Assembly: GCA_963706885.1 (NCBI GenBank)
Contig: CAVPNX010000033.1
Coordinates: forward strand, 13,435-77,434
Reading direction: 5' to 3'
Origin: Prado023 sp963706885
GTDB taxonomy: Bacteria > Actinomycetota > Actinomycetes > S36-B12 > CAIYMF01
Length of the DNA stretch: 64,000 nucleotides
In this document: positions 19,205 through 27,783 of the stretch, in pieces
Position numbering within the stretch: the stretch's first letter is position 1
Layout of the letters: each line of letters begins with the position of its first letter
Notes under the pieces: generated by a model
Told to the model about the DNA's origin: nothing
Database searches by the model: none
The model's input: the letters and a program-made list of their open reading frames with translations, nothing else
Translations under genes and position numbers: made by a program

Positions 19205-20193
19205 GCGTGCTTCGCTCGGCCGCTTCGGGGAGCGCACGGTTGGCCGACGGGGCCCTCGAGCTCACCGTGGCGGGAGGCTTCGGCAGCACCGGCATCCGGC
19301 TGCGGCGCACGATGTTCGGCTGGTCGGATCCCCCTCGGCTCGATGGGCGCCGCGTGGTCATCACGGGTGCCACCTCGGGGATCGGCCTGGCGTGCGCCCG
19401 CGCGATGGTTGACCTGGGTGCCGAGCTGGCCATCGTCGGTCGGGACGCGGAGCGCACGCAGGCGACGGCGACGGATCTGGGGCGTGACTCGGGGATCGAG
19501 GTCACGGCCCACATCGCAGACCTCAACCGCCTGGCCGATGCACGTCGCGTGGCCGACGAGATCGCCGCTGGCGGGGCAGCCGTGGACGTCCTGGTGCACA
19601 ACGCCGGGGCGCTGACCGCTGAGTATCGGCGCACGGAGGACGGCTTCGAGGCCACCTACGCCTCGCAGGTCCTCAGCCCGCACATCCTGACCTCCCGACT
19701 GCTGCCGGCGCTGCAGCGGGGCTCGGATCCGAGGGTGATCGTGGTCGCCTCAGGTGGGATGTACGCAGAGAAGCTGGATGTGGCCACCGTGCAGATGGCG
19801 GCCGCCGAGTACGACGGCGTGCGTGCCTATGCGCGGGCCAAACGGGCGCAGGTGACCCTGACCCAGGAGTGGGCCCGCCGCTTCCCCGAGTGCCCGGTGG
19901 CGTTCCACAGCATGCACCCGGGGTGGGCGGACACCCCGGGCGTCCAGACATCCCTGCCGACGTTCCGCCGCGTCACCCGCCCGATCCTGCGCACCCCGCA
20001 GGAGGGCGCGGACACGATCGTGTGGCTCGCCGGAGTTGATCCGATCCCCGGGCCGAACGGCTCCTTCTGGCTGGATCGGGCTCCGCGGGCCACCGTGCGC
20101 TACCCCGGTACACGCCCGGCGGCGCGGGAGCCAGCCGCGCTGTGGGACATGGTGTGCCAGCAGAGCGGCGAGACACCTGCCTGCACGGGTTGA
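19201..20193 (+). CDS. Short-chain dehydrogenase/reductase (DHRS12-like)
   Basis: A 330-residue SDR with a Rossmann NAD(P) site TGATSGIG at about residues 59-66 and the NAG motif (VHNAGAL). The catalytic YxxxK appears as YARAKRAQ around residue 203. An about 45-residue N-terminal extension precedes the Rossmann fold, as in DHRS12-type SDRs. The substrate is unknown. It is translationally coupled to the SRPBCC gene and followed by a strong bidirectional terminator. Confidence 0.87.
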   Translation: MSVLRSAASGSARLADGALELTVAGGFGSTGIRLRRTMFGWSDPPRLDGRRVVITGATSGIGLACARAMVDLGAELAIVGRDAERTQATATDLGRDSGIEVTAHIADLNRLADARRVADEIAAGGAAVDVLVHNAGALTAEYRRTEDGFEATYASQVLSPHILTSRLLPALQRGSDPRVIVVASGGMYAEKLDVATVQMAAAEYDGVRAYARAKRAQVTLTQEWARRFPECPVAFHSMHPGWADTPGVQTSLPTFRRVTRPILRTPQEGADTIVWLAGVDPIPGPNGSFWLDRAPRATVRYPGTRPAAREPAALWDMVCQQSGETPACTG

Positions 20194-20209
20194 TCCGGCT
20201 GGTTGCTGA

Positions 20210-20250
20210 ACACGTCGGCCCCCCACCTGCGTGGCGGGGGGCCGACGTGT
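20210..20250. terminator. Bidirectional intrinsic terminator hairpin
   Basis: ACACGTCGGCCCCCC (20210-20224) pairs exactly with GGGGGGCCGACGTGT (20236-20250) around an 11-base loop. It lies between the convergent SDR gene (ends 20193) and the proline-rich membrane protein gene (ends 20263), so it can serve both. Confidence 0.8.
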
Positions 20251-20262
20251 GATGCAGGTCGG

Positions 20263-21297
20263 TCAGGCGGACGGGGCGGCGATCCGGCCCCCCGAGAAGT
20301 ACCGCCATGCGTAGGCGATCGCGATGGCAGTCACCGGGACGGTGACGAGCAATCCGACTCCGCAGAGGAGCGCCCCCGCGACGTTGAGCAGGAAGCTCAG
20401 CACTGCCAGGAGGATCAGCGGCCCGACGTTGGCGGCGACGACCTCGAACGAGGCGCGGATCGCCCCCGTGGGGGTCGACTGAGGAGCTGTCGTGACCGAG
20501 TCGGACTTCCTGTCGATGATGGCGTATCCGTAGAACTGCAGCAGGAAGCCGGCGATCAGGCCCGGGATGATGCACAGGAGGAGCCCGACCGTGACCACCA
20601 GGGCGACCAGCAGGGAGGCGATGAAGTAGGGCCCGATGTCCTTCGTGGAGACCAGTTGCTCCACACTCGGGCGCCCTCCGTCCAGGATCGCCAGGGCCGC
20701 GCGGATCAGGCCGAGCCCGATCACCAGGGAGATGAAGAAGCTCAGGACGCTGCCGGTGATGCTCAGCAGCCAGTTGTCGAAGCCGCGCGACAGCCAGTTG
20801 CTCAGACCGCTGGCGACGATCAGGACCAGCCCGATGAGTGCCAGCGGGCCGATGTTGGCCGTGAAGCCCTTCCATCCGTAGCCGATCGCATCCGTGGCCG
20901 AGAAGGGTGCCCGCTGGGGTGCAGGAACCACGGGCGGGTAGTACCCGGGGGGCGGAGGGTAGCCGGACCCCGGGGGCGGCGGAGGGTAGCCGGACCCCGG
21001 AGGAGGCGGTGGGGGCGGTGGGTATCCAGCGCCGGGCGGCGGGGGCGGGAACGTACCGCCGGAGGGCGGCGGCGGTGGTGGGTATCCAGCGCCGGGCGGC
21101 GGGGGCGGGTAGGCCCCCGGTGGGCCGGGCGGAGGGGAGCTCGGTGGGGGCGGGGGCGGCGGTGGCGGGCTGGCGTCCCCGCCGGGCGGGGGCTGGGGAA
21201 CCAGTGACGAGTCCCCCAGGGCAGACCCGACGTCGGGGGTGTCCTGCTGCCCCGGATCCGGGTCCTTGGGGGGTGGTGTCGAGGTGGGATCGGTCAT
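20263..21297 (-). CDS. Proline-rich multi-pass membrane protein
   Basis: A 344-residue protein. Residues 1-130 are a Pro/Gly/Tyr-rich, low-complexity cytoplasmic-looking domain with repeated PPPPPGAGYPPPP-type units. The remainder has about five or six hydrophobic segments (GPLALIGLVLIVASGL, VLSFFISLVIGLGLI, FIASLLVALVVTVGLLLCI and others). Domains like this are common and uncharacterised in actinobacteria; the proline repeats may mediate protein contacts. No enzymatic motif is seen. The repeat section (about 20930-21180) is prone to length variation and sequencing error. Confidence 0.75.
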   Translation of the reverse strand: MTDPTSTPPPKDPDPGQQDTPDVGSALGDSSLVPQPPPGGDASPPPPPPPPPSSPPPGPPGAYPPPPPGAGYPPPPPPSGGTFPPPPPGAGYPPPPPPPPGSGYPPPPPGSGYPPPPGYYPPVVPAPQRAPFSATDAIGYGWKGFTANIGPLALIGLVLIVASGLSNWLSRGFDNWLLSITGSVLSFFISLVIGLGLIRAALAILDGGRPSVEQLVSTKDIGPYFIASLLVALVVTVGLLLCIIPGLIAGFLLQFYGYAIIDRKSDSVTTAPQSTPTGAIRASFEVVAANVGPLILLAVLSFLLNVAGALLCGVGLLVTVPVTAIAIAYAWRYFSGGRIAAPSA

Positions 21298-21366
21298 GGT
21301 CGCTTCCTCACCGCGGACCGGGGTGGTCCGCTTGCACCTCTGAGCGTATTCCGCTCACAACGCCAA

Positions 21367-21399
21367 GCGGCGTCGACCCTCCCAGAGGACCGACGCCGC
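21367..21399 (-). terminator. Hairpin downstream of nrdJ
   Basis: GCGGCGTCG (21367-21375) and CGACGCCGC (21391-21399) form a perfect 9-bp stem with a 15-base loop, starting 14 bp after the nrdJ stop codon. There is no U tract; placement supports a terminator role. Confidence 0.55.
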
Positions 21400-21413
21400 C
21401 TGACTCGCTCACA

Positions 21414-24275
21414 TCAGCTGCAGCCGCTGGTGCTCCCGCAGCCCTCGCAGACGTAGCACGAGCCCGCGGGGCGCATCTTCACCCCGCACGTCATGCACAG
21501 GGGGGCGTCCGAGGCCTTGCCGTTGATCGCCTCGAGGAGCTCGGCGGATGAGTGCACGCCACTCAGCGACATGCCCCCGGCGCCGTGGCCCGCAGTCAGC
21601 GGGCCGGCGGGCTCCAGCGGGAGGTCGTCAACGGGAACGGACTGCGCCAGCCCTTCGACGTCGATCTCGAGTTGGGCGCCTCCATAGGTGGCAGCCACCT
21701 GCGCGGCGCGCTCCTCAGCGGTGAAGATGCCCAGGGCCTCACGGCTGTCGTAGTCGAGGTAGTCCAGCGCCAGGCGGCGGAAGATGTAGTCGACGATCGA
21801 CTGGGCCATCCGGATGTCCGGGTCATCGGTCATGCCTGAGGGCTCGAACCGCATGTTCACGAACTTGTTCACGAAGGCCTCGAGCGGGACCCCGTACTGC
21901 AGGGCGATCGAGGTGGCGATCGAGAACGCGTCCATCACTCCGGCCAGCGTCGAGCCCTGCTTGCCGAGCTTGAGGAAGACCTCACCGAGGCCGTCGTCCG
22001 GGTAGGAACCAGCGGTCATGTAGCCCTCGGCGCCCCCGACCGCGAACGAGACCGTGCGGCTCGGACGGGACTTGGGCAGCCGCTTGCGGATCGGCCGGTA
22101 CTCGACCTCGACCGGGGTGTCGGCGCTGGCCTTCTTCGCCTTGCCGTCTGACAGCGGCTGGCCGACCTTGCAGTTGTCGCGGTAGATCGCCAGGGCCTTG
22201 ATCCCCATCTTCCAGGCCTGGAAGTAGATCTCCTCGACCTCCTCGATGGTGGCCGTCTCGGGCATGTTCACGGTCTTCGAGATCGCCCCGGACAGGAAGG
22301 GCTGGCAGGCAGCCATCATGCGCACGTGGCCCATCGGGGTGATGGCCCGCTCCCCCATGGCGCAGTCGAACACCGAGTAGTGCTCGGGACGCAGCGCTGG
22401 GGCGTCGATCACGTGTCCGTGCTCGGCGATGTACTCGACGATGGCCTCGATGGTCTCCCCGGTGTAGCCCAGGCGCACCAGCGCACGGGGGATCACCTGG
22501 TTGACGATCTGCATGGAGCCGCCACCCACGAGCTTCTTGAACTTGACCAGTGAGAAGTCGGGCTCGATGCCTGTGGTGTCGCAGTCCATCATGAAGCCGA
22601 TGGTCCCCGTGGGGGCCAGGACCGAGGCCTGCGCATTGCGCCACCCGTGCACGGTCCCGATCTGGATGCCCTCCTGCCACACCTGGGACGCGAGCTTGAG
22701 CACGTCGGCGTCCAGCGACGAGTGCGTGCGCTGGGAATCCGTGGCCGCAGCGTGCTTGCGCATCACCCGGGTGTGGGCGTCCTTGTTGCGGGCGTAGCCC
22801 TCGTACGGGCCCACGACTGAGGCCAGCTCAGCCGAGCGCTTGTACGCCGTCCCGGTCATGAGGCTGGTGATCGATGCGGCCAGCGCCCGGCCCGCGTCGG
22901 AGTCGTAGGCCAGGCCGGTGGCCATGAGCAGCGCTCCGAGGTTGGCGTAGCCGATGCCGAGCTGGCGGTACTTGCGGGTCGTGTCGCCGATCGCCTCGGT
23001 CGGGAAGTCCGCGAAGCAGATCGAGATGTCCATCGCCGTGATGATGAACTCGACGGCCTTCTTGAACAGGGGTGCGTCGAAGGTGTCGTCATCCTTGAGG
23101 AACTTCAGCAGGTTCAACGAGGCGAGGTTGCACGACGAGTTGTCCAGGCTCATGTACTCCGAGCATGGGTTGGACGCGGTGATCCGCCCTGACTCCGGGT
23201 TGGTGTGCCAGTCGTTGATCGTGTCGTCGTACTGGATCCCCGGGTCCGCACAGGCCCACGCGGCCTCGGACATGGAGCGGAAGAGCTTCTTGGCATCGAC
23301 GGTCTCGATGACCTCGCCGGTCCCCCGGGCAGTCAGCCCGAACTCGCGCTTCTCCTCGACGGCCCGCATGAACTCATCGGAGACCCGCACGGAGTTGTTG
23401 GCGTTCTGGTACTGCACCGACGTGATGTCCTTGCCGCCGAGGTCCATGTCGAAGCCGGCATCGCGCAGGACACGGATCTTCTCCTCCTCGCGGACCTTGG
23501 TGGCGATGAACTCCTCGATGTCCGGGTGGTCGACGTCCAGGACGACCATCTTCGCCGCCCGACGGGTGGCTCCACCGGACTTGATGGTGCCCGCCGAGGC
23601 GTCCGCGCCGCGCATGAACGAGACCGGGCCGGAGGCGGTGCCACCGCTGGAGAGCAGCTCCTTGCTGGAGCGGATCCGGGAGAGGTTCAGGCCGGCGCCT
23701 GAGCCGCCCTTGAAGATCCAGCCCTCCTCGCGGTACCAGTTGAGGATGGAGTCCATCGTGTCGTCGACCGAGAGGATGAAGCAGGCGCTGACCTGTTGGG
23801 GCGACGGGGTTCCGACGTTGAACCACACCGGGGAGTTGAAGGAGAACACCTGGTGCACGAGCATCCACGTGAGCTCGTGCTCGAAGATCTCCGCGTCCTC
23901 CTCGGTGGCGAAGTACCCGTGCTCGCGGCCCGCGCGACCGTAGGTCAGCACGACACGATCGATGAGCTGGCGCAGGCTGGTCTCGCGCTGCTCGGTGCCG
24001 ACCGCACCGCGGAAGTACTTGGTGGTGACGATCGTGTACGCGTTGACCGACCAGAAGTCGGGGAACTCCACGCCACGCTGCTCGAACACCGTCTCGTTGG
24101 TCTTCCAGTTGGTCTGCACCACGTCGCGGCTCTCCCAGACGATCTCGTCGTAGGGGTGGACGCCCGGCGTGCTGAACACGCGCTCGAACCGAACGCTGGG
24201 AACCACGCGCGGCCGCCTCTCTGTGCTGGTGCGGGACTCGGCAGCCTTCTGGTTGTCCGACGATGCTCGGGTCAT
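21414..24275 (-). CDS. nrdJ: Vitamin B12-dependent class II ribonucleotide reductase
   Basis: A 953-residue adenosylcobalamin-dependent reductase producing deoxyribonucleotides independent of oxygen. Visible are the active-site segment NPCSEYMSLDNSSCNLASL, the GGSGAGLNLS substrate loop, and PTGTIGFMMDCDTTGIEPD. A C-terminal cysteine-rich tail (CMTCGVKM, CYVCEGCGSTSGC) is typical of long NrdJ proteins and reactivates the active site. Length is normal for actinobacteria. nrdR lies just upstream on the same strand, about 120 bp away, giving the conserved nrdR-nrdJ order. Confidence 0.96.
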   Translation of the reverse strand: MTRASSDNQKAAESRTSTERRPRVVPSVRFERVFSTPGVHPYDEIVWESRDVVQTNWKTNETVFEQRGVEFPDFWSVNAYTIVTTKYFRGAVGTEQRETSLRQLIDRVVLTYGRAGREHGYFATEEDAEIFEHELTWMLVHQVFSFNSPVWFNVGTPSPQQVSACFILSVDDTMDSILNWYREEGWIFKGGSGAGLNLSRIRSSKELLSSGGTASGPVSFMRGADASAGTIKSGGATRRAAKMVVLDVDHPDIEEFIATKVREEEKIRVLRDAGFDMDLGGKDITSVQYQNANNSVRVSDEFMRAVEEKREFGLTARGTGEVIETVDAKKLFRSMSEAAWACADPGIQYDDTINDWHTNPESGRITASNPCSEYMSLDNSSCNLASLNLLKFLKDDDTFDAPLFKKAVEFIITAMDISICFADFPTEAIGDTTRKYRQLGIGYANLGALLMATGLAYDSDAGRALAASITSLMTGTAYKRSAELASVVGPYEGYARNKDAHTRVMRKHAAATDSQRTHSSLDADVLKLASQVWQEGIQIGTVHGWRNAQASVLAPTGTIGFMMDCDTTGIEPDFSLVKFKKLVGGGSMQIVNQVIPRALVRLGYTGETIEAIVEYIAEHGHVIDAPALRPEHYSVFDCAMGERAITPMGHVRMMAACQPFLSGAISKTVNMPETATIEEVEEIYFQAWKMGIKALAIYRDNCKVGQPLSDGKAKKASADTPVEVEYRPIRKRLPKSRPSRTVSFAVGGAEGYMTAGSYPDDGLGEVFLKLGKQGSTLAGVMDAFSIATSIALQYGVPLEAFVNKFVNMRFEPSGMTDDPDIRMAQSIVDYIFRRLALDYLDYDSREALGIFTAEERAAQVAATYGGAQLEIDVEGLAQSVPVDDLPLEPAGPLTAGHGAGGMSLSGVHSSAELLEAINGKASDAPLCMTCGVKMRPAGSCYVCEGCGSTSGCS

Positions 24276-24397
24276 GCGTACTCCTCTGGATCGGCCGCGG
24301 GGCTCCGCGGTGGTACCCCGGTGGACCGGGCGGATGGATGGTGCGGGTGTTCGGGTCCGCTCCGGGGGGCCGGCTCGGAGGTCGTGGGTCTCGTGCT

Positions 24398-24886
24398 TCA
24401 GGTGGTTCCGGCGCGCAGGTCGACCGAGGTGGTCCCCAGGCCGGGGTCGGCGCGCAGCAGGGTGATCTCGGCCTCGAAGTCGGCCAGCGACTCGAAGGAG
24501 CGGTACACCGAGGCGAAGCGCAGGTAGGCGACCTCGTCGAGGATCCGCAGTGGGCCGAGGATGGCCATCCCCACGTCATGGGAGGCGATGGCGGCCTGTC
24601 CCGACGCACGCAGCCCGTCCTCCACCTGCTGGGCGAGGTGGGCCAGGTCGTCCTCGCTGACCGGGCGCCCCTGGCAGGCCTTGCGCACACCGGAGACGAC
24701 CTTGTCCCGGCTGAACGGCTCGATGACACCTGAGCGCTTGACCACGAGCATGCTCATCGTCTCGACCGTGGTGAACCGCTGGCTGCACGACGGACAGAGC
24801 CTGCGGCGTCGGATGGCGGTGCCGTCCTCCGTGGAGCGTGAGTCCACCACCCGGGTCTCGGCGGAGCGACAGAACGGACAGAACAT
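24398..24886 (-). CDS. nrdR: Transcriptional repressor NrdR
   Basis: A 162-residue repressor of ribonucleotide reductase genes. The N-terminal zinc ribbon is complete (MFCPFCRS, then CPSCSQRFTT), followed by the ATP-cone domain from about residue 49 (VVKRSGVIEPFSRDKV). ATP/dATP binding to the cone controls DNA binding at tandem NrdR boxes. It starts at ATG 24886 and lies directly upstream of nrdJ, probably in one transcript, so autoregulation with nrdJ is expected. Confidence 0.96.
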   Translation of the reverse strand: MFCPFCRSAETRVVDSRSTEDGTAIRRRRLCPSCSQRFTTVETMSMLVVKRSGVIEPFSRDKVVSGVRKACQGRPVSEDDLAHLAQQVEDGLRASGQAAIASHDVGMAILGPLRILDEVAYLRFASVYRSFESLADFEAEITLLRADPGLGTTSVDLRAGTT

Positions 24887-24969
24887 GGGTCACCTCCGCG
24901 GGATCGTGATGGGCTTCTCTGCGGGTGGACCGGCTCCCCTGGGGATCGCCCTGGGGATGACCTGTCCAG

Positions 24970-25033
24970 AACCTGTGGATGATCAACCACAACCTGTGGA
25001 TGACTTACACCGGTGTAACTACTAGATGTGGTG
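24970..25033 (-). promoter_or_regulatory. nrdR-nrdJ promoter region with DnaA-like repeats, palindrome and candidate NrdR box
   Basis: Upstream of nrdR are two direct repeats AACCTGTGGATGA (24970-24982 and 24991-25003). On the nrdR sense strand these read TCATCCACAGGTT, one base from the TTATCCACA DnaA box. A perfect palindrome TTACACCGGTGTAA (25005-25018) follows, then ACTACTAGATGTGGT, which resembles one half of an NrdR box pair. The repeats are plain to see; the protein assignments are inferred from known control of nrd genes by NrdR and, in some bacteria, DnaA. Confidence 0.45.
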
Positions 25034-25092
25034 AACCGTAGACCCTGGATCCCCAGGACGCAAGCATTGTCAGAAGATTCGTTCGCGCGCGT

Positions 25093-25458
25093 TCAGAGAC
25101 CGCTGGGAACGAGCAGCACCTGGCCCGGCTGGATGAGGTTGGAGCGCAGGCCGTTGAGGTCGCGGATGCGGCTGACCACCTCACGCGGGTCCGTCGTCGG
25201 GGCTGTGCGTCCGGCGATGGCCCACAGCGAGTCGCCGGGCTCCACCACCACGGACAGGGTGCTCACCGGCACCATGACCTCCCCTGAGGATGCGCGCGCC
25301 AGCCCTCCCCCGACGACGTCGGCGATGCTGACGGCGAGCAGGAGGAGCACGGCCGCGAGGGCCAGGCTGCGGGCCAGGCGGCCACGGCGGGTGAGCCGAA
25401 CGACATGAGCCGACACCTGCGCTGGGGACCAGACTGCGGTGGCTCCGTATGTGGACAT
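25093..25458 (-). CDS. LysM-domain membrane protein, probable SOS-induced division inhibitor
   Basis: A 121-residue protein with one N-terminal membrane segment (SLALAAVLLLLAVSIADVV, about residues 31-50). A periplasm- or cell-wall-facing LysM domain (VVVEPGDSLWAIAGRT ... IQPGQVLLVPSGL) completes it. It is divergent from lexA with LexA boxes in between. This is the genomic position and architecture of the YneA/DivS group of SOS cell-division suppressors. The role is inferred from architecture and position, not from strong sequence identity. Confidence 0.8.
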   Translation of the reverse strand: MSTYGATAVWSPAQVSAHVVRLTRRGRLARSLALAAVLLLLAVSIADVVGGGLARASSGEVMVPVSTLSVVVEPGDSLWAIAGRTAPTTDPREVVSRIRDLNGLRSNLIQPGQVLLVPSGL

Positions 25459-25471
25459 GGGGACCTCCTCC

Positions 25472-25487
25472 TCGAACGGATGTTCGT
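25472..25487. promoter_or_regulatory. LexA (SOS) box 1, LysM gene side
   Basis: TCGAACGGATGTTCGT matches the palindromic actinobacterial LexA operator with one outer mismatch. It lies 13 bp upstream of the ATG of the LysM gene, where bound LexA would block its transcription. Confidence 0.85.
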
Positions 25488-25503
25488 TCGAACACCTGTG
25501 CTA
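25488..25503. promoter_or_regulatory. LexA (SOS) box 2, adjacent to box 1
   Basis: TCGAACACCTGTGCTA directly abuts box 1. The left half-site is perfect and the right half-site weak. Twelve of 16 bases equal the candidate box at 7251. A tandem arrangement suggests cooperative LexA binding. Confidence 0.6.
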
Positions 25504-25539
25504 GTTGTACCACCACCGACCGACACGCTCAAGGCCAAA

Positions 25540-25555
25540 TCGAACAAATGTTTGA
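25540..25555. promoter_or_regulatory. LexA (SOS) box 3, lexA side
   Basis: TCGAACAAATGTTTGA is a nearly perfect palindromic LexA operator 128 bp upstream of the lexA ATG, the expected autoregulatory site. Confidence 0.88.
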
Positions 25556-25683
25556 ACAATTCGGTCCGCGGCGGTAGCGTTCCCTCAGGTGGTCATCGCT
25601 GGACCGCCTGAGACTCAAGGCTCGCGCAGGGGTCCGACATCGCCACGTCGAACGACTCGCGAGGGACTGAACTGGAGGGCACC

Positions 25684-26355
25684 ATGGCCACGATCCATCC
25701 ACTCCCCGACTCCCCCGAGGACCATGTCGGGCTCACCGCGCGGCAGCGACGGGTCCTCGAGGTCATCCGCGAGTCCGTCGAGGGGCGCGGCTATCCGCCC
25801 AGCGTCCGGGAGATCGGTGAGTCCGTCGGCCTCAACTCCCCGTCGAGCGTGGCCCACCAGCTCAAGGTGCTGGAGGCCAAGGGGTACCTGCGGCGCGACC
25901 CGAACCGACCACGGGCCATGGAGGTCCTCGATCCGTACGGCGAGGCCGCCGATCCCACGGACAGCGGCGAGGGACGTCCGGACGCGGTGTTCGTGCCCGT
26001 CGTCGGGCAGATCGCGGCCGGCGGGCCGATCCTCGCCGACCAGGTGGTCGAGACCGTCTTCCCGCTGCCGCGCGAGCTGGTCGGCGACGGCGACCTCTTC
26101 CTGCTGCGCGTCAAGGGCGACTCCATGATCGAGGCCGCGATCTGCGACGGCGACTACGTGGTCATCCGGGCGGGCCAGGCCGCGGAGAACGGGGCGATCG
26201 TGGCGGCGCTGCTCGAGGACGAGGCCACGGTCAAGACCCTCAAGCGTCGCGATGGTCACACGTGGCTGATGCCCCACAACCCGGCGTACGAGCCCATCGA
26301 TGGGGACCACGCGGTGATCATGGGGACAGTCGTGGCGGTGCTCCGACGCGTCTGA
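25684..26355 (+). CDS. lexA: LexA repressor
   Basis: A 223-residue SOS repressor. The N-terminal winged helix (residues 17-72, LTARQRRVLEVIRE, PPSVREIGESVGL) binds operators. The Ala112-Gly113 cleavage site, Ser147 (GDSM) and Lys184 (TVKTLKR) of the self-cleaving protease domain are all present. RecA filaments trigger self-cleavage after DNA damage. The ATG at 25684 has a GGAGG site (ACTGGAGGGCACC). It is divergent from the LysM gene over a shared operator region. Confidence 0.97.
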   Translation: MATIHPLPDSPEDHVGLTARQRRVLEVIRESVEGRGYPPSVREIGESVGLNSPSSVAHQLKVLEAKGYLRRDPNRPRAMEVLDPYGEAADPTDSGEGRPDAVFVPVVGQIAAGGPILADQVVETVFPLPRELVGDGDLFLLRVKGDSMIEAAICDGDYVVIRAGQAAENGAIVAALLEDEATVKTLKRRDGHTWLMPHNPAYEPIDGDHAVIMGTVVAVLRRV

Positions 26356-26403
26356 GCCCCGCGATGCTGCCGTGGGTCCCGGTGCTGGCCTAGTCTTCGG
26401 GTC

Positions 26404-27783
26404 GTGTCCGAGACCCCGAAGCTGGCTCCGGCCGAACGCGCGCAGGCGGGCACTGAAGCCCGGCGCATCCTGCCCCGCCAGTCGCTGGCCGAATGGACTC
26501 CCCCAACCGACCGGCCGGATCCGGTCGACCTCCTGATCGCCCAGGGCGAGGGCCGGATCGAGACCCTCGTGCCCATCCGGCACGGGCGCATGAGCACCTC
26601 GCCCTTCGCCTTCTACCGTGGATCCGCGGTGGTGATGGCCTCGGACCTGGCCAGCCAGCCGAGCACCGGGCTGACGGCACAGCTGTGCGGGGATGCCCAT
26701 ATCGCCAACTTCGGGATGTTCGCCTCCCCCGAGCGGACCCTGCTGTTCGACCTCAACGACTTCGATGAGACCCATCCGGGTCCGTTCGAGTGGGACGTGA
26801 AGCGCCTGGCCGCCTCGGCCGTGCTCACGGCACGCTCCAACGGCTGGCGGGCGTCGGCCCAGCGGGCGATGGCGCGCATGGCGGCCTCGGCCTACCGGGA
26901 GGCGATGCGCCAGTTCGCCGCGATGAACACCTTGGACGTCTGGTACTCCCGGCTCGACGTGTCGGCCATCGGCCAGCTGGCCAGCACCCTGCCCCCGGAG
27001 TCGGCCCTGGCCCGCGTGGAGCGTTCCATCGAGGGTGCTCGACGTCGGACCAACCTGCAGGCGATGGGCAAGCTGACCACTGTGGTCGACGGCCAACGCC
27101 AGTTCGTGGAGGATCCGCCGCTGCTGATGCGGGTCAGCGCGGAGCACGCCGACCTGTTGGGGCAGGACGCGATGCGGACCTACCGGGAGACCCTGGTGTC
27201 GGACCGGGCGGCGCTGCTCGACCAGTTCCATGTCGTGGACGTGGCGCGCAAGGTCGTCGGGGTCGGCAGCGTGGGGACCCGCTGCTACGTGCTGCTGCTG
27301 CAGGGGGTCGACGGCACCGATCCACTCGTCCTGCAGTTCAAGGAGGCCACGGCCTCGGTCCTCGAGCCCTACACCGAAGCCAGTGCGTTCGACCATCACG
27401 GCGCCCGGGTGGTCGCCGGCCAGCGGATCCTGCAGGCGGCGTCAGACATCTTCATCGGGTGGACCTCGGCCACCGACGCCCACAACGTGGTGCACGACTC
27501 GTACGTCCGGCAGCTGCGTGACATGAAGTTCTCCCCCGACCTGTCCGCCCTTGATGAGGCTGCGCTGCGGATGTACCTGCACGCCTGCGGCTGGACCCTG
27601 GCGCGTGCCCACGCACGCTCCGGCGACAGGTTGGCGATCGCGGCGTACCTCGGGAGCAGCACCAAGTTCGAGGATGCCATCACGACGTGGGCCATGGGCT
27701 ACGCCGACCAGGCCGAGGCCGACCACGAGGCGATGGTCCACGGGATCCGGATGGCCCGCCTGCCCGCCATCACGGGCGTCTAG
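26404..27783 (+). CDS. DUF2252 domain-containing protein
   Basis: A 459-residue protein starting at GTG 26404. It carries the DUF2252 hallmarks RHGRMSTSPFAFYRGSA, CGDAHIANFGMF and FDLNDFDET, then KRLAAS. The CGDAHxxNF and DLNDFD motifs recall aminoglycoside phosphotransferase-like kinases, so a kinase fold is plausible, but no substrate is known. Its 3' end overlaps the convergent DinG-like helicase gene by 4 bp. Confidence 0.88.
   Translation: MSETPKLAPAERAQAGTEARRILPRQSLAEWTPPTDRPDPVDLLIAQGEGRIETLVPIRHGRMSTSPFAFYRGSAVVMASDLASQPSTGLTAQLCGDAHIANFGMFASPERTLLFDLNDFDETHPGPFEWDVKRLAASAVLTARSNGWRASAQRAMARMAASAYREAMRQFAAMNTLDVWYSRLDVSAIGQLASTLPPESALARVERSIEGARRRTNLQAMGKLTTVVDGQRQFVEDPPLLMRVSAEHADLLGQDAMRTYRETLVSDRAALLDQFHVVDVARKVVGVGSVGTRCYVLLLQGVDGTDPLVLQFKEATASVLEPYTEASAFDHHGARVVAGQRILQAASDIFIGWTSATDAHNVVHDSYVRQLRDMKFSPDLSALDEAALRMYLHACGWTLARAHARSGDRLAIAAYLGSSTKFEDAITTWAMGYADQAEADHEAMVHGIRMARLPAITGV

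Noticed and set aside
24970..25020. DnaA-like boxes as a replication origin
   Set aside because: Only two boxes, no dnaA or dnaN nearby, and the location is the nrdR promoter.
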